Below the pieces are notes generated by a model that was given only the letters and a program-made list of their open reading frames with translations, searched no databases and had not been told where the DNA came from. Below, in pieces: positions 17,501-25,627 of a stretch of DNA of 28,320 bases. The translations under genes and the position numbers were made by a program. Source of the DNA: JBCCSZ01 sp039199225. GTDB taxonomy: Bacteria > Bacteroidota > Bacteroidia > Chitinophagales > Saprospiraceae. Numbering within the stretch: position 1 is the stretch's first letter; every line of letters starts with the position of its first letter. The stretch is from contig JBCCSZ010000064.1 in assembly GCA_039199225.1 (NCBI GenBank), forward strand, positions 1-28,320. The letters run 5' to 3'.

Positions 17501-18280
17501 CTATATTCGCTCCAACACCTCATCTGCCAACCAACCTTGGTCGCCATCTGGCAAACGCACCTTCTTCCAAGGCCCCAACTGATCCAGAATGCGAACCTTT
17601 GTCCCTTCGTGTAAAGGCAACAACTCTGTACTGGACTCATCCGGCCCACTGCGCAAGGCTGTCTCTTCACTCAGAATAATGCCGTAGGGATTGGAGGTCT
17701 CAAAAGCTTTCTGACTTCTGGTAAGTCCCCAGCATAGGCCACTGCAAAGCAACAAAATTAGGCCAGCTAGAAATCCTCTTTTGCGCTGTTGCCGATTTGT
17801 CCCCATCAACCAAACGGCCAGACCGCCCATTCCCAACCAACAAAACAACAACATCCATACACTCCAACTCCCCGAACTCATCGAGCGATGAACAGCCGAC
17901 CACCAACGCGTCAAGAAAAAGGAAGGGATTTTTGCCAGTTCGTCTTTTACTTGCGCACCTGCCAAGGCAAGATTGTACTGAATATCTTTGTCACCAGGAG
18001 CCATAAGAGCCGCTCGTTCATAATGGAGAATGGCTTTACCCAAGCTACCATCCTGATAATAACAATTGCCAATATTGTAGTACAAATCGGCGGATCGAAA
18101 GCCGGCAGAGAGAATCGACTCGTATTGCTGCACAGCTGCTTGGTAATCTTTTGCCTGGTAAAGCTCATTGGCCTGTTGGAATAGGGCATCGACATCTTGT
18201 GCATTCAGAGAAGAGCAGAAAAATAGCAGCGAGAAAAAGAGTAAATGAAAGCGTTTCAAGTAGTTAAAGTTTAGGGGCAT
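17501..18280 (-). CDS. batE: BatE-like TPR + SH3 membrane protein
   Basis: A 259-aa protein. The signal peptide ends at LNA-Q28; TPR repeats lie at about 30-105 (ANELYQAKDYQAAVQQYESIL; LYYNIGNCYYQDGSLGKAILHYERAL-type). Two transmembrane segments lie at about 140-160 and 168-187, and a bacterial SH3 domain at about 200-259 (LRSGPDESSTELLPLHEGTKV ... GWLADEVLERI). This order is that of BatE, the last protein of the Bacteroidota aerotolerance (bat) operon. None of batA-D is beside it here, so the assignment rests on architecture. Its ATG directly follows the TAA of the OstA-like gene (TAAATG), so the two are translationally linked and must share a transcript. Confidence 0.8.
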   Translation of the reverse strand: MPLNFNYLKRFHLLFFSLLFFCSSLNAQDVDALFQQANELYQAKDYQAAVQQYESILSAGFRSADLYYNIGNCYYQDGSLGKAILHYERAALMAPGDKDIQYNLALAGAQVKDELAKIPSFFLTRWWSAVHRSMSSGSWSVWMLLFCWLGMGGLAVWLMGTNRQQRKRGFLAGLILLLCSGLCWGLTRSQKAFETSNPYGIILSEETALRSGPDESSTELLPLHEGTKVRILDQLGPWKKVRLPDGDQGWLADEVLERI

Positions 18281-20080
18281 TTACAAATCATTTAGAGACA
18301 AAGGGCGGCGCTTGGCCTCCCATCTGAATCCTTCCAGTTTCAATTCGTCGTGATTAGCTTGTCGAATGGGAACAAACTGCCCTTTGGGTTCAGCATAAAA
18401 TAGGATGTTGTTAACCTCATTATTACCAAAATGAATCAACATCGAGCTGCAAGCAGTTTTGTTGACACCAATATAAGCGTTTTGCTCGTCCTGAGCATAA
18501 TAAACAGATTCCGCATTTCCATCCACTTGCATTCGATTCAATTCACTCTCCTTAAAATAAGCAGTTACATCTTTCCCCTTGATCTGGTTGTAAAGGACTT
18601 CATCCGTTGTATTATTGATGAATGCCTTATTCGTCATGACAATGCGATCGATGGATTTGTTTTTCATCATCATCGCAATTGTATCTGCAGTAAATTGCGT
18701 CGTGTCCGACCATAGCACAGGATCGTCAAAAAATCGAAAAAGGGAATCCTTCGTGGCATACGAAAGAGAATCACAAACACCCTGCAAGTCACTTTTAAAA
18801 ATGCGAACATCCACATAAGCCACCAACAGCCGGCTCGTATCGGTCTCACTTTTCTTTTGAGCAATAAGGGTATCCGCACGCATGAATAGCGTATCCTCGT
18901 CTAAGACCGTCGTCATCAAAGGCCGCTGCCCGGAAGCCAGTAGAAAATCTGTTTCCTTGTTGTAATCTGCTCGCTCAGCAAAAACGGTAATCTGCTCGGA
19001 AGTATCTGCCCAAACAACCCTCCCTGTTGCAATGCCTTCCTCGCCATCAAAGTCAATTTTATCTGCCTCCATAATTTGCGGTGGATCACTGATCCGAGCT
19101 CGTCCACTGGTCGCAAACGCCTCTGTTTTCTTTTCGTAGCGAATGAATTCAGAATCAATTTCCTGCTTTCCATCTTCGTAGTGGGCCTGCCCGATGAGCG
19201 TTGTAACTTCCTGCTCATCCTCGTATTGAATGGTATCGGCAATGGCCAGCTTTCCCTCATCCCGAAAGCGCGCATTGCCCATTAAGCGCACTTCTTTCTT
19301 GGCACCATCATAGCGAATGGTATCCGCCAAAGCCTTTTGCTCTCCCTTTACATACTGTGGATTCTCCGTGAAAAGCGCCAACTTATCTGGTATGTCATAA
19401 TATCCAGCCTCCGTATACATTTTGGCTGTATCTCTTTCAATTAGTGTTGGGCCAAGGAAGGTAGCTTTTTTGTTCTTGGTGTCAAATTTCAAGGTATCCG
19501 AAAAGAGGGTAAACTCATCATCATAGACAACGACACTGTCTTTGAAAAAGGCTTCATCCGTTTCGGCATAATAATATCCGATCTTACTGGATAAGTGAAT
19601 CGTATCATTTGTAAGGGTCGCTCCTTCTCGAAAAATGGCAATTTTGGTCTTCAGATCGTAGGTCATTCGATTGGTAAACAACTGCTGAGAACCTTTGATC
19701 AAAACAATCTCTCCATAGAGGTCGGCCAACCGGCTGGTGCCGTCGTAGCGCAATGAATCGGCAAAGACGCTGAGGCTGTCGCCCTGTTGAATGATGACAT
19801 TGCCATCGGCCACAAGTTGCTTGTTCATCAAAACAGCTGTATCGCAGTACATATAAATGTCTTCCTGATGCAATGCAACCTGTTGAATTTCCTTCATCAA
19901 CTTTTGAATGGTCGTATCACCTCTTTGCATGAATTCTCCCACATCGGAATGATCGACGATGATTTCATCTTTTTCCACCTTGGCAGTATCTATCTCAGCT
20001 ACCTGAGCAAACAATGAGGTTGCTCCCAAGAAAAAGCAGCAGACAAATACGAGGTATTTTAATTTTTGCTTTCCAATCAT
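18281..20080 (-). CDS. OstA/LptA-like periplasmic protein
   Basis: A 599-aa protein with signal peptide MIGKQKLKYLVFVCCFFLGATSLFAQ. The mature part is a long chain of OstA-type beta repeats, each with a short strand pattern such as LVADGNVIIQQGDSLSVFADSL, ALADTIRYDGAKKEVRLMGNA, LAIADTIQYEDEQEVTTLIGQA and MEADKIDFDGEEGIATGRV. OstA-like folds (LptA, LptC, the LptD N-terminus) make the beta-jellyroll bridge that carries lipopolysaccharide across the periplasm. The length, about three times LptA, is normal for Bacteroidota OstA-like proteins and could form a longer bridge. The gene is 71 nt behind the FAD oxidoreductase and abuts the BatE-like gene. Confidence 0.88.
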   Translation of the reverse strand: MIGKQKLKYLVFVCCFFLGATSLFAQVAEIDTAKVEKDEIIVDHSDVGEFMQRGDTTIQKLMKEIQQVALHQEDIYMYCDTAVLMNKQLVADGNVIIQQGDSLSVFADSLRYDGTSRLADLYGEIVLIKGSQQLFTNRMTYDLKTKIAIFREGATLTNDTIHLSSKIGYYYAETDEAFFKDSVVVYDDEFTLFSDTLKFDTKNKKATFLGPTLIERDTAKMYTEAGYYDIPDKLALFTENPQYVKGEQKALADTIRYDGAKKEVRLMGNARFRDEGKLAIADTIQYEDEQEVTTLIGQAHYEDGKQEIDSEFIRYEKKTEAFATSGRARISDPPQIMEADKIDFDGEEGIATGRVVWADTSEQITVFAERADYNKETDFLLASGQRPLMTTVLDEDTLFMRADTLIAQKKSETDTSRLLVAYVDVRIFKSDLQGVCDSLSYATKDSLFRFFDDPVLWSDTTQFTADTIAMMMKNKSIDRIVMTNKAFINNTTDEVLYNQIKGKDVTAYFKESELNRMQVDGNAESVYYAQDEQNAYIGVNKTACSSMLIHFGNNEVNNILFYAEPKGQFVPIRQANHDELKLEGFRWEAKRRPLSLNDL

Positions 20081-20151
20081 TGACTATAAAACGGCTATTC
20101 AACTAAAGTAAAACGCAGATTTTACATTTTTCTTTTCTCCAAGCATTTCCA

Positions 20152-21306
20152 TTAATCCATTGAGGAAAGCATCAAGGCGGCCGCCTGCCTCCCGACAGAA
20201 TTACCAATGGCTACCCCCATTCCACCCAAGCGAACCGCCACAAACAAACGCTCAGATACCTTTTTGACAATGGGCTTTTTCGAATCTCCAACACCTAGAA
20301 TACCACTCCACCAACAATCTGGTTCAAAAGCGGTAGAAGGTAGTATGACTTCCCGGACCAATTCCAACAGATGTTCTCGGACAGCTTCGGTCATACCAAA
20401 CTCCTCAGTGTATTCTTCCTGCTCGAATAAGTGACGTCCCCCTCCTAGCAGCAAACGATTGCCAACATTGCGAAAATAGTAATATCCTCTATCGTAATGA
20501 AAACAAGATTGAAAAGGTAAATGCTTGATGGGCTTCGTGATCATTACTTGATTGCGAGCTGGCCGCAGTTGTAATTCGGGCAACAGTTGTCGAGCAAAGC
20601 CATTCGTAGCAACCAACACGCGCGCTGCGCGCAACTCCCAGGCTGCATCCGTTTGTAAAACCACCTCTGTTCCATCGTCCGTCAATGAAACAACTTCCAA
20701 GCCATTGATAATTTGGATACCCATCTGTCTGGCCATCTGTATCAAGGCGGCCATCATCTTACCAGGGTTCAACTGACCTTCCGACTGATTGAAGATGAGG
20801 TGGCTTACAGAGCGAAAGCCCATTTGACCCAAGGCTTGGTCCGCACGAACAAATACTTCTTTGTGACCAATAATATCTGCCAGGTAGCGATTGATCTTGG
20901 GCATGGCATCCATACACTTCTCAAAGCTTTCCTTCTCGGTCTCCCGGAACATTTCATATCCCCCATAGGCTTTCAAATCCAGTTGCACATCTCCGATTCT
21001 TTGCCGCAATAACTGCAATCCTCGCCAGCGTTCTTCCACCAATGAAAAACAGGCATCCTCTCCATTCTTTTCACAATCTTCCAGCAGCTCTGTCATGCTG
21101 CCAAAACAAGCGAAGCCTGCATTCCGAGTGCTGGCGCCGGCTGCCAGAGCCGAGCGTTCCAGTACCACTATTCGCAAGTCCGGAGATAATTCCTTGAGCC
21201 GGATGGCTGCATTCAGTCCAACAATACCACTGCCCACAATGATCAAGTCAATGGTACCAAAAAAGACTTCCCTCTCCCAAAAACTAAGTGCAGCGGCGGC
21301 TTTCAT
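20152..21306 (-). CDS. FAD-dependent oxidoreductase, DAO (glycine/D-amino acid oxidase) family
   Basis: A 384-aa protein. The Rossmann FAD motif is at 24-34 (VGSGIVGLNAA), with Glu50 (VVLERS) at the position that binds the adenosine ribose, followed by the family motif AAGASTRNAGF (55-65). The C-terminal FAD contact is VAVRLGGMGVAIGNSVGRQAA. No signal peptide; cytoplasmic. Members oxidise amino acids or amines (DadA, sarcosine or glycine oxidase, YurR-like); the substrate is not readable. A -7-like AATATTTG lies only 5 nt before the ATG, which would make the mRNA almost leaderless; this is weak. It may be the first gene of a DAO-OstA-BatE transcript. Confidence 0.88.
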   Translation of the reverse strand: MKAAAALSFWEREVFFGTIDLIIVGSGIVGLNAAIRLKELSPDLRIVVLERSALAAGASTRNAGFACFGSMTELLEDCEKNGEDACFSLVEERWRGLQLLRQRIGDVQLDLKAYGGYEMFRETEKESFEKCMDAMPKINRYLADIIGHKEVFVRADQALGQMGFRSVSHLIFNQSEGQLNPGKMMAALIQMARQMGIQIINGLEVVSLTDDGTEVVLQTDAAWELRAARVLVATNGFARQLLPELQLRPARNQVMITKPIKHLPFQSCFHYDRGYYYFRNVGNRLLLGGGRHLFEQEEYTEEFGMTEAVREHLLELVREVILPSTAFEPDCWWSGILGVGDSKKPIVKKVSERLFVAVRLGGMGVAIGNSVGRQAAALMLSSMD

Positions 21307-21356
21307 AAAGCAAATATTGAAGTTCAGTTTCGACTGGGCGTCGTCTTTTAAATGTA

Positions 21357-21384
21357 TTGAATTTTCAGTAAAGTACTATATTTG
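21357..21384 (+). promoter_or_regulatory. Promoter of the DUF4293 gene
   Basis: TTG at 21357-21359, a 17-bp spacer and TATATTTG at 21377-21384 match the Bacteroidota consensus. The start of transcription would be near 21390, about 43 nt before the ATG at 21433. Confidence 0.6.
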
Positions 21385-21432
21385 TTGCGTTTAACGACCA
21401 ACTACTTATGATCCACTTGTAAATTATTGATT

Positions 21433-21876
21433 ATGATTCAAAGAATTCAGTCTGTGTTCCTCTTATTAGCAGCTGCCTCAGCTTTTTGTTTGTTGGCCTT
21501 TCCGTTCGCTTCGACCAGTGAAGTCGTTGCCAATTCAGCCAATTTTAGCGACGGCCTGTTCAATCTGCAAGACAACATCGGCATGATGGTATTGTTTATC
21601 GCAGCGGGCGCACTCGCCTTAATCAGCATATTTCTCTACAGCAATCGCAAGCGCCAATTATTGATTGGAAGATTTGCCATCATTGCCAACGTCATCGGTC
21701 TGATCTTGGCTTTCGCCATCTACTACAATGACAGCGATAGCATTGCGGAGACTGTTGCGATCAACGACGAAGCTGGTCTTTACATGCCCATTGTATTTCT
21801 CGTTTTTGCACTGCTTGCACAGCGGTTTATCAACAAAGATGAGAAGCTCGTCAAGTCTATGGATCGCCTTAGATAA
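21433..21876 (+). CDS. DUF4293-family integral membrane protein
   Basis: 147 aa with four transmembrane segments (about 7-25, 46-66, 76-96 and 115-135), each short loop rich in polar residues. The beginning MIQRIQSVFLLLAA matches the usual DUF4293 start, so the ATG at 21433 is chosen over an in-frame TTG six bases upstream. DUF4293 is nearly confined to Bacteroidota, and its function is not known. The gene is single, between its own promoter and a strong terminator, and converges on the exbD genes. Confidence 0.85.
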   Translation: MIQRIQSVFLLLAAASAFCLLAFPFASTSEVVANSANFSDGLFNLQDNIGMMVLFIAAGALALISIFLYSNRKRQLLIGRFAIIANVIGLILAFAIYYNDSDSIAETVAINDEAGLYMPIVFLVFALLAQRFINKDEKLVKSMDRLR

Positions 21877-21904
21877 GTTTAAAAATACTTTAATCTCAAA
21901 ATGC

Positions 21905-21940
21905 AAAAAGGTCATTTATCGATGGATAAATGACCTTTTT
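21905..21940. terminator. Bidirectional terminator
   Basis: A perfect 16-bp stem (AAAAAGGTCATTTATC with its complement, GATG loop) with A-tract and T-tract built into the arms. It lies between the convergent DUF4293 and exbD genes and can end transcription from both sides. Confidence 0.92.
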
Positions 21941-21958
21941 GAGAGTGTAAATTTCTTA

Positions 21959-22426
21959 CTAATCTATCTTTGGCTTAGCCGAATAATTTACTTTCAACTG
22001 ATTGGATTTGCGCAATTGGGTTTTAATATCCTGCACAATACCCATTGTAACTTTACCATCGACACGCAGCGAGGAAGTAATCCGTGGACGTTTGCCTTCC
22101 GGAACTTTCACTTTGTGTTTTTCAAGAAAAAGTGGAATGTCACTAACGGTTGAAAATTTATCGCCCAATTGCAAGCGCGGAGAAGTTCCATAAGTCGCTT
22201 GATATTGTTCTTTAGGCTTACCAATATAAAGATAGTTAACCAAGGATTTTTCTTGCAACTTGGTCAACTCTGATGCATTCGGAGTACTGACATCTACTTT
22301 GAGGGAAGCATCCCGAAGTACTGTTACCATCATAAAGAAGAACAACAACATAAAGATGATGTCAGGCAATGAAGCTGTTGAAATTGCTGGAGAAGATTTC
22401 CCTCTTTTCTTTTGAAATTTTCCCAT
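21959..22426 (-). CDS. exbD: ExbD/TolR-family biopolymer transport protein (second)
   Basis: 155 aa. A short basic cytoplasmic N-terminus is followed by one transmembrane helix, LPDIIFMLLFFFMMVTVL at 20-37, with the conserved proton-path Asp22. The rest is a periplasmic domain (LVNYLYIGKPK, VTMGIVQDIKTQLRKS). It works with ExbB to pass proton-motive force to TonB at outer-membrane receptors such as SusC. It is last in the exbB-(4TM)-exbD-exbD operon, 36 nt behind the first exbD. Two divergent ExbD proteins per cluster are common in Bacteroidota and may form a heterodimer. Confidence 0.93.
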   Translation of the reverse strand: MGKFQKKRGKSSPAISTASLPDIIFMLLFFFMMVTVLRDASLKVDVSTPNASELTKLQEKSLVNYLYIGKPKEQYQATYGTSPRLQLGDKFSTVSDIPLFLEKHKVKVPEGKRPRITSSLRVDGKVTMGIVQDIKTQLRKSNQLKVNYSAKPKID

Positions 22427-22462
22427 TCTTCAAATTTTTATTGATCCATTCATTTTATACCA

Positions 22463-23014
22463 CTATTCTTCCCCAAAAGAGGTAGGCTCGGCCTCTGAAA
22501 GTACAAAAGGAATTTTACCCTTGATGTCCCTTCTAATATCCTTTGGAAGATCGTCGCTGTATTCTTTGTACTGAGGATACTTTTTCTGCACCTCTTCTGT
22601 CCACAACTCCGTGTAAGCAGCCTTGAGTTCATTGTAAACTTCCAGATAAGTTTTGTAGTTAGTTCCTCGGTCGTTCTTTAGCGAAATGATGGCCTTGGTT
22701 GGCTTTTCCGCAAGGTCTTCCCGACGCTGAGGATTAACGATGAACTCTTTGGCACGATCTCTTAAATCGTCGATGTTAGCTGGCTCTCCTCTAACCAATA
22801 ATTGGTTTTGAGCATTTACCAAAACAGAAAATACATTCCGCGTTTTCAGCTTGGTAGGATCCACCTCATCCTCGGACCAAGGTGGTAGCTTTACAGTGAT
22901 ACCTTTATCTTCGACGATTTGCGTAGTGACCAGAAAGAAAATCAGCAACAGGAAGGCAATATCTGCCATCGATCCTGCATTGATCTCATTGGTCATTCTG
23001 CTTCTGCTACTCAT
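22463..23014 (-). CDS. exbD: ExbD/TolR-family biopolymer transport protein (first)
   Basis: 183 aa. The N-terminus MSSRSRMTNEINAGSMADIAFLLLIFFLVTT carries Asp18 at the membrane entry, the ExbD signature. The periplasmic part is longer and more charged than that of the second ExbD and includes KAIISLKNDRGTNYKTYLEVYNELKAAY. Met7 is an alternative start, but Met1 keeps the usual basic tail. It starts 6 nt after the stop of the 4TM gene, hence tight co-translation. Confidence 0.93.
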   Translation of the reverse strand: MSSRSRMTNEINAGSMADIAFLLLIFFLVTTQIVEDKGITVKLPPWSEDEVDPTKLKTRNVFSVLVNAQNQLLVRGEPANIDDLRDRAKEFIVNPQRREDLAEKPTKAIISLKNDRGTNYKTYLEVYNELKAAYTELWTEEVQKKYPQYKEYSDDLPKDIRRDIKGKIPFVLSEAEPTSFGEE

Positions 23015-23020
23015 AATCGA

Positions 23021-23485
23021 TTATTTAAAGAAGTTGCGAACTTCAGAAATTACAAATGTCAATGCGGCCAATCCTGCCATGATCATACTGGTCATAATCG
23101 CACCAGTAATGAAGCTACTTTGCCCCTCTGTCACTTTGAAAGTCTCGATAACTTTCTGGATAGGTTCGTCATCTGATCCCACAGAACGAGCGATGAAAAA
23201 GATAACGATCATAGCAACAAGACCGATGATTCCTTTCATGGAGCTTTTGAAATCAGAGGCAACGTGGTAGATACCAAAGAGAAACATTACTACGATGCCA
23301 ACAATGATGAGGATGGCGGAAGCAACAATTCCGAAATTAAAAATACTCGTCGTTCCTTTCTGATCGTCAGCCAGAGCGGAAAACTCATCCATTCCGGAGA
23401 AAACCATAATCAGGAAGAGCGCTGTAACGGCTACCCCTAGACCAAAGGCTAGAAGCTGACCGTTTTTGGTCAAAAACTTATACAT
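23021..23485 (-). CDS. Four-helix membrane protein of the exb operon, function unknown
   Basis: 154 aa with four predicted transmembrane segments (about 10-30, 50-73, 84-100 and 125-147). A charged loop follows the third (SVGSDDEPIQKVIETFKV), and the C-terminus EVRNFFK is short and basic. I do not recognise a named domain. It lies between exbB (18 nt upstream) and exbD (6 nt downstream), so it is made together with the motor subunits. A protein of this kind in this position is, from memory, a recurrent feature of Bacteroidota exb clusters. An accessory or assembly subunit of the ExbBD complex is an inference from position only. Confidence 0.8.
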   Translation of the reverse strand: MYKFLTKNGQLLAFGLGVAVTALFLIMVFSGMDEFSALADDQKGTTSIFNFGIVASAILIIVGIVVMFLFGIYHVASDFKSSMKGIIGLVAMIVIFFIARSVGSDDEPIQKVIETFKVTEGQSSFITGAIMTSMIMAGLAALTFVISEVRNFFK

Positions 23486-23503
23486 AATATCTTCCTGATT
23501 TAA

Positions 23504-24217
23504 TTAATTATTAAATACGTTGTTGCTCGCCATAACATCTACCAACGCGATAGAAGCATCTTCCATTTTGTTGACAATACCATCGATTTTGGAAACGATG
23601 TAGTTGTAAAAGATTTGAAGGATAATGGCGACAATCAAACCGAAGACTGTTGTCAAAAGGGCTACCTTGATACCACCTGCTACAACAGAAGGCGAAAGGT
23701 CACCTACCGCCTGAATCCGGTCGAAGGCTTGAATCATACCGATTACCGTGCCCATAAACCCAAGCATCGGTGCAATGGCGATAAAGAGAGAAATCCAAAC
23801 AAGTCCTTTCTCAAGCAATCCCATTTGTACCCCTCCATAAGATACAATGGCTTTTTCAACTGCTTCCGGCCCTTTGCCGGCATTCTTTAGACCTTCATAC
23901 AATACACTTGCAGTTGGGCCTTGAGTGGACTTACAAACCTCCATAGCTCCGTTGATGTCACCGGATTTGAGGTTTTCATCGATCTGTGACAACAATTTGT
24001 CTGTATTAGTGGTTGCAATATTGAGCGTAATGATTCTTTCGATACAGAATGCGAGCCCAAGGATCAGACAAACCAAAACCAAACTCATAAATCTCCAGTC
24101 TCCCTCAATGAATTTTTCCTTGAGCTGTTGGAAGCCGGAACTCTGAGCTAGCAGATCATTTGCGCCATAGATAAGGTTGGCTACAAATACAAGTAGAAGT
24201 GCTATAAATTTCCGCAT
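23504..24217 (-). CDS. exbB: MotA/TolQ/ExbB proton-channel family protein
   Basis: 237 aa from the ATG at 24217; an in-frame TTG two codons earlier is less likely. An N-terminal hydrophobic signal-like segment (1-25) precedes the TolQ/ExbB core: TM1 at about 43-63 (SLVLVCLILGLAFCIERI), a cytoplasmic domain, TM2 at about 138-162 with the hallmark APMLGFMGTVIGMIQAF, and TM3 at about 178-205 (AGGIKVALLTTVFGLIVAI). It forms the pentameric proton channel of the TonB energising complex with ExbD. It heads the operon; a candidate promoter (TTG, 22-bp spacer, TATATTTA at 24280-24273) lies 56 nt upstream. Confidence 0.95.
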   Translation of the reverse strand: MRKFIALLLVFVANLIYGANDLLAQSSGFQQLKEKFIEGDWRFMSLVLVCLILGLAFCIERIITLNIATTNTDKLLSQIDENLKSGDINGAMEVCKSTQGPTASVLYEGLKNAGKGPEAVEKAIVSYGGVQMGLLEKGLVWISLFIAIAPMLGFMGTVIGMIQAFDRIQAVGDLSPSVVAGGIKVALLTTVFGLIVAIILQIFYNYIVSKIDGIVNKMEDASIALVDVMASNNVFNN

Positions 24218-24372
24218 AGTCAAATGGTTTTACGAATGTTTTTATAAGTTATAGAATATTCGGTGTGCTAAATAAATATAGACCAACTGAAGTAATAATA
24301 CGCAAGAAGATTAAGATGAGTCTGCTTATCTGTTATAGGCATTTGTGTATCTTTCTCATCCAAGCGTTGTTG

Positions 24373-24460
24373 CGGAGAGAGAGGGATTCGAACCCTCGAT
24401 ACCCTTTTGGGGTATACACGCTTTCCAGGCGTGCCTCTTCAGCCACTCGAGCACCTCTCC
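24373..24460 (-). tRNA. tRNA-Ser (anticodon GGA)
   Basis: 88 nt. Acceptor arms GGAGAGG and TCTCTCC pair (last pair G-U), with discriminator G. D-loop GCTCGAGTGGCTGAAGAGGC, anticodon stem-loop CACGCCTGGAAAGCGTG with anticodon GGA at 24426-24424, a long variable arm (TATACCCC with GGGTAT) as expected for serine, and the T arm GAGGG-TTCGAAT-CCCTC. CCA is not encoded. A single gene between exbB and tatD. Confidence 0.97.
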
Positions 24461-24612
24461 GGTTTCAATCAACCGCACCGACACAAAAATTGTAAATAAA
24501 CTTTAGAATTCAAAATTTTTTAATCGGCGATGAAAATTATTTGTACTTTTTATTGGTCCATCTTACACTAAGTATTCTTTTTCCCTCGATTTACAAAGTA
24601 CAATTGATTGAA

Positions 24613-25395
24613 TTATTGGGAGTTCTCAGGCTCCCGAACAAATATTTTCAGTGCGTTTTCCGTCGTCTTTTGCATCACTTCTTCCAGCGAAAGATCCTTT
24701 ACCAAAGCCAGCTTTTCTGCTACCAATCGGGTGTAAGCACTTTCGTTTCGCTTCCCTCTGTAAGGCGTTGGCGCCAAGTAAGGGGAATCCGTCTCCAATA
24801 CCAGATGCTCCAAAGATACTTCCTTCAAAGTCTTATCAAGTCCAGACTTTTTGAAGGTCAAAACACCTCCGATTCCCAAATAAAAGCCCAGATCAATGAT
24901 CGCTTTTGCCTGCTCCACGCTGCCTCCAAAACAATGGAATATACCTCGCAGGCCATCTATCCAGTTTTCTCTCAACAACTCGATAATCATATCCGTCGAC
25001 TCTCTAGAGTGAATCACAATTGGCACATCCAAATCCACCGCCCAGCGCGCTTGCGTCAAAAAGGCATCTTGCTGTTCCTTCACAAAGGTCTTATCCCAAT
25101 AAAGGTCTATACCGATCTCTCCAACCGCACAAAATGGCCGACGATCCAACCAGCCCTTTACAATTTTTAACTCCTCCTTATAATCTGCCTTGACTGAACA
25201 AGGATGCAGCCCCATCATCGGAAAAAAGAAATCCGGATGGCTTTTTTCCAATCGCAACATCGACTCAATCGAAGCCTGATCGATATTCGGTAGGTAGACT
25301 TTTTGCACACCAGCAGCCTTTGCTCTGTTGATAACCTCTGTTAGGTCTTCATCAAACTGCTTCAAATACAAATGTGCATGGGTATCTATCAACAT
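24613..25395 (-). CDS. tatD: TatD-family metal-dependent hydrolase (DNase)
   Basis: 260 aa, the normal TatD size. All metal ligands are in place: His6 and His8 (IDTHAHL), Glu93 (VGEIGIDLYW), His129 (IVIHSRES), His154 (GIFHCFGG) and Asp203 (LETDSPYLAP). TatD enzymes are TIM-barrel nucleases with 3'-5' exonuclease or repair roles. Cytoplasmic, single gene, with a probable promoter just upstream on the same strand. Confidence 0.95.
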   Translation of the reverse strand: MLIDTHAHLYLKQFDEDLTEVINRAKAAGVQKVYLPNIDQASIESMLRLEKSHPDFFFPMMGLHPCSVKADYKEELKIVKGWLDRRPFCAVGEIGIDLYWDKTFVKEQQDAFLTQARWAVDLDVPIVIHSRESTDMIIELLRENWIDGLRGIFHCFGGSVEQAKAIIDLGFYLGIGGVLTFKKSGLDKTLKEVSLEHLVLETDSPYLAPTPYRGKRNESAYTRLVAEKLALVKDLSLEEVMQKTTENALKIFVREPENSQ

Positions 25396-25413
25396 CTCTC
25401 CACGTTTTGGAAG

Positions 25414-25445
25414 TAAAAGTAATCATTGCGAATCGATCAACAAAA
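25414..25445 (-). promoter_or_regulatory. Candidate promoter of tatD
   Basis: On the minus strand, TTTTG (25445-25441), a 19-bp spacer and TACTTTTA (25421-25414, one mismatch to TAnnTTTG) lie 18 nt before the tatD ATG, implying a very short leader. Confidence 0.4.
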
Positions 25446-25583
25446 ATTACTTACACCTTCAAAGATGCAATCCTCATATATTGTGGTGTGTAATTTAGAT
25501 AAAAGCGCCCTTTAAATACTTGAATGAGCCGTTTGAATGAGTGAATAATTCATCCTTCCTGTTTACGGGTCCAAATGAATCCT

Positions 25584-25591
25584 TACCTTTG
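25584..25591 (+). promoter_or_regulatory. -7 element of the RNase H gene
   Basis: TACCTTTG matches TAnnTTTG exactly; no clear TTG stands at -33. Transcription would start near 25597, which supports the ATG at 25628 over the ATG at 25601 that would sit at the very 5' end. Confidence 0.42.
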
Positions 25592-25627
25592 AACTGCTAA
25601 ATGCTCACTCAGGATCAAAACCGAAAG

